5,192 bases of DNA from Dehalococcoides mccartyi (GTDB lineage: Bacteria; Chloroflexota; Dehalococcoidia; UBA2979): NCBI GenBank assembly GCA_945888895.1, contig CAMDAY010000153.1, positions 1 to 5,192 on the forward strand, in the 5' to 3' direction. Below are positions 4,756-5,192 of the stretch, in pieces. Positions within the stretch are counted from its first letter, which is position 1; each line of letters opens with the position of its first letter. The position numbers and the translations under genes are program-made. The notes under the pieces are model-generated. The model had not been told where the DNA came from. It saw only the letters and a program-made list of their open reading frames with translations, and did not search any database.

Positions 4756-5192
4756 TTACTCCGCAGCCGGGGCGGCGGGCGCCTCGGCGGCAGGGGCCTC
4801 GGCAGCGGCGGCGGCTTCAGCGGCGGCGCCTTCCGCAGCCGCGGCCTCGGCGGCCGCAGCCTTCTCGGCTTCCTCGGCAGCCTTCGCGGCAGCCTCACGC
4901 GCCTCGGCGGCGGCCTTCTCGGCGGCAGCGGCGGCTTCGCGCTCGACACGGCTCGGCTTGGTCGGCTGCTGACGCGGGGCGACAGCCATCAGGCCCTGCT
5001 TGTGGAGGATGCGGTGCACGGTATCCGACGGCTGTGCGCCCACGCCCAGCCAGTACGTGATGCGCTCGGCGTTCACCACGATCTCGGTCGGCTCGGAGCG
5101 CGGGTTGTAGTGCCCGACGATCTCGACGAAGTCGCCGTCACGGCGCGCGTTCTGGTCCGCGACGACGAGGCGGTACGAGGGCTGGTGCTTCT
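4756..5192 (-). CDS. rpsP: 30S ribosomal protein S16 (5' end outside window), with Ala/Glu-rich C-terminal tail
   Basis: The frame is open to the window edge, so the first dozen or so residues are missing. The visible part starts KHQPSYRLVVADQNARRDGDFVEIVGHYNPRSEPTEIVVNAERITYWLGVGAQPSDTVHRILHKQGL. This matches S16, a 16S rRNA-binding protein needed for 30S assembly: RLVVAD, RRDGDFVEIVGHYNP and the WLGVGAQPSDTV motif. The core ends near codon 75 of the visible part. It is followed by a linker (PRQQPTKPSRVER), then about 61 residues, some 39 of them Ala, with interspersed Glu and Lys, turning to AP repeats at the end. S16 is usually 80-90 aa, but tails of similar composition occur in some lineages such as mycobacteria. 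A GTG at 5079 could be mistaken for the start, but the conserved S16 core extends upstream of it. It heads the rpsP-khpA-rimM operon. Confidence 0.95.
   Translation of the reverse strand, partial: KHQPSYRLVVADQNARRDGDFVEIVGHYNPRSEPTEIVVNAERITYWLGVGAQPSDTVHRILHKQGLMAVAPRQQPTKPSRVEREAAAAAEKAAAEAREAAAKAAEEAEKAAAAEAAAAEGAAAEAAAAAEAPAAEAPAAPAAE
4759..4762 (-). promoter_or_regulatory. Ribosome binding site of khpA inside rpsP
   Basis: GGAG in the last codons of rpsP, 6 nt before the GTG of khpA, supports the GTG start at 4752. Confidence 0.6.

Noticed and set aside
4759..4941. Alanine-codon repeats considered as a CRISPR or tandem DNA array
   Set aside because: The periodicity is of codons in the S16 tail, with irregular units and no spacers; it is coding low complexity.
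1..5192. Defence system, prophage or insertion element
   Set aside because: No transposase, integrase, nuclease or phage gene is seen. A tRNA is present, but no duplicated tRNA 3' end that would mark an attachment site was noticed in the window.

Overview
This is a high-GC bacterial window in which every supported gene lies on the minus strand, so genes are read from high to low coordinates. The codons are strongly GC-biased at third positions, and ribosome binding sites of the GGAG type precede several genes. The ribosomal protein S16 has a long alanine/glutamate tail, and the intergenic DNA carries GC-rich palindromes. These features suggest a high-GC Chloroflexota-like or actinobacterial lineage. 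That placement is an inference and cannot be settled from the sequence alone.

Right end (5192 to 3892): a translation operon, rpsP (5' end cut by the window edge), khpA and rimM, with only 3 nt between each stop and the next start. Both khpA and rimM start with GTG. The partner gene trmD, which commonly follows rimM, is not next here. Instead there is a 259-nt spacer (3633-3891) with several perfect hairpins. One of them, followed by a U-rich tail, is a good candidate operon terminator, and a GC-rich palindromic repeat-like element sits beside it.

Middle (3632 to 1946): a complete tRNA-Ala(CGC) gene with its own promoter-like hexamers and encoded CCA is followed by a perfect 12-bp hairpin. 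Then comes a compact three-gene unit: an IsdG/MhuD-like antibiotic-biosynthesis-monooxygenase (ABM) fold protein that keeps the Asn/Trp/His heme-monooxygenase triad, a GNAT acetyltransferase resembling the AAC(6') aminoglycoside group, and a small secreted lipoprotein of unknown function. Spacings of 5 and 18 nt suggest co-transcription.

Left end (1945 to 1): a 493-nt stretch holds one probable small hydrophilic protein (59 aa, good ribosome binding site) and a terminator-like hairpin. It is followed by a full-length exported PQQ-dependent sugar (aldose) dehydrogenase-family beta-propeller with an extra N-terminal module.

Most of the window is ordinary housekeeping plus accessory metabolism. 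I see no mobile element gene, CRISPR array or obvious defence system. The points most worth a second look are the intact heme-monooxygenase triad in a GNAT/lipoprotein operon, the low-complexity extensions on two neighbouring ribosome-related proteins, the palindromic spacer, and the N-terminal module of the dehydrogenase.
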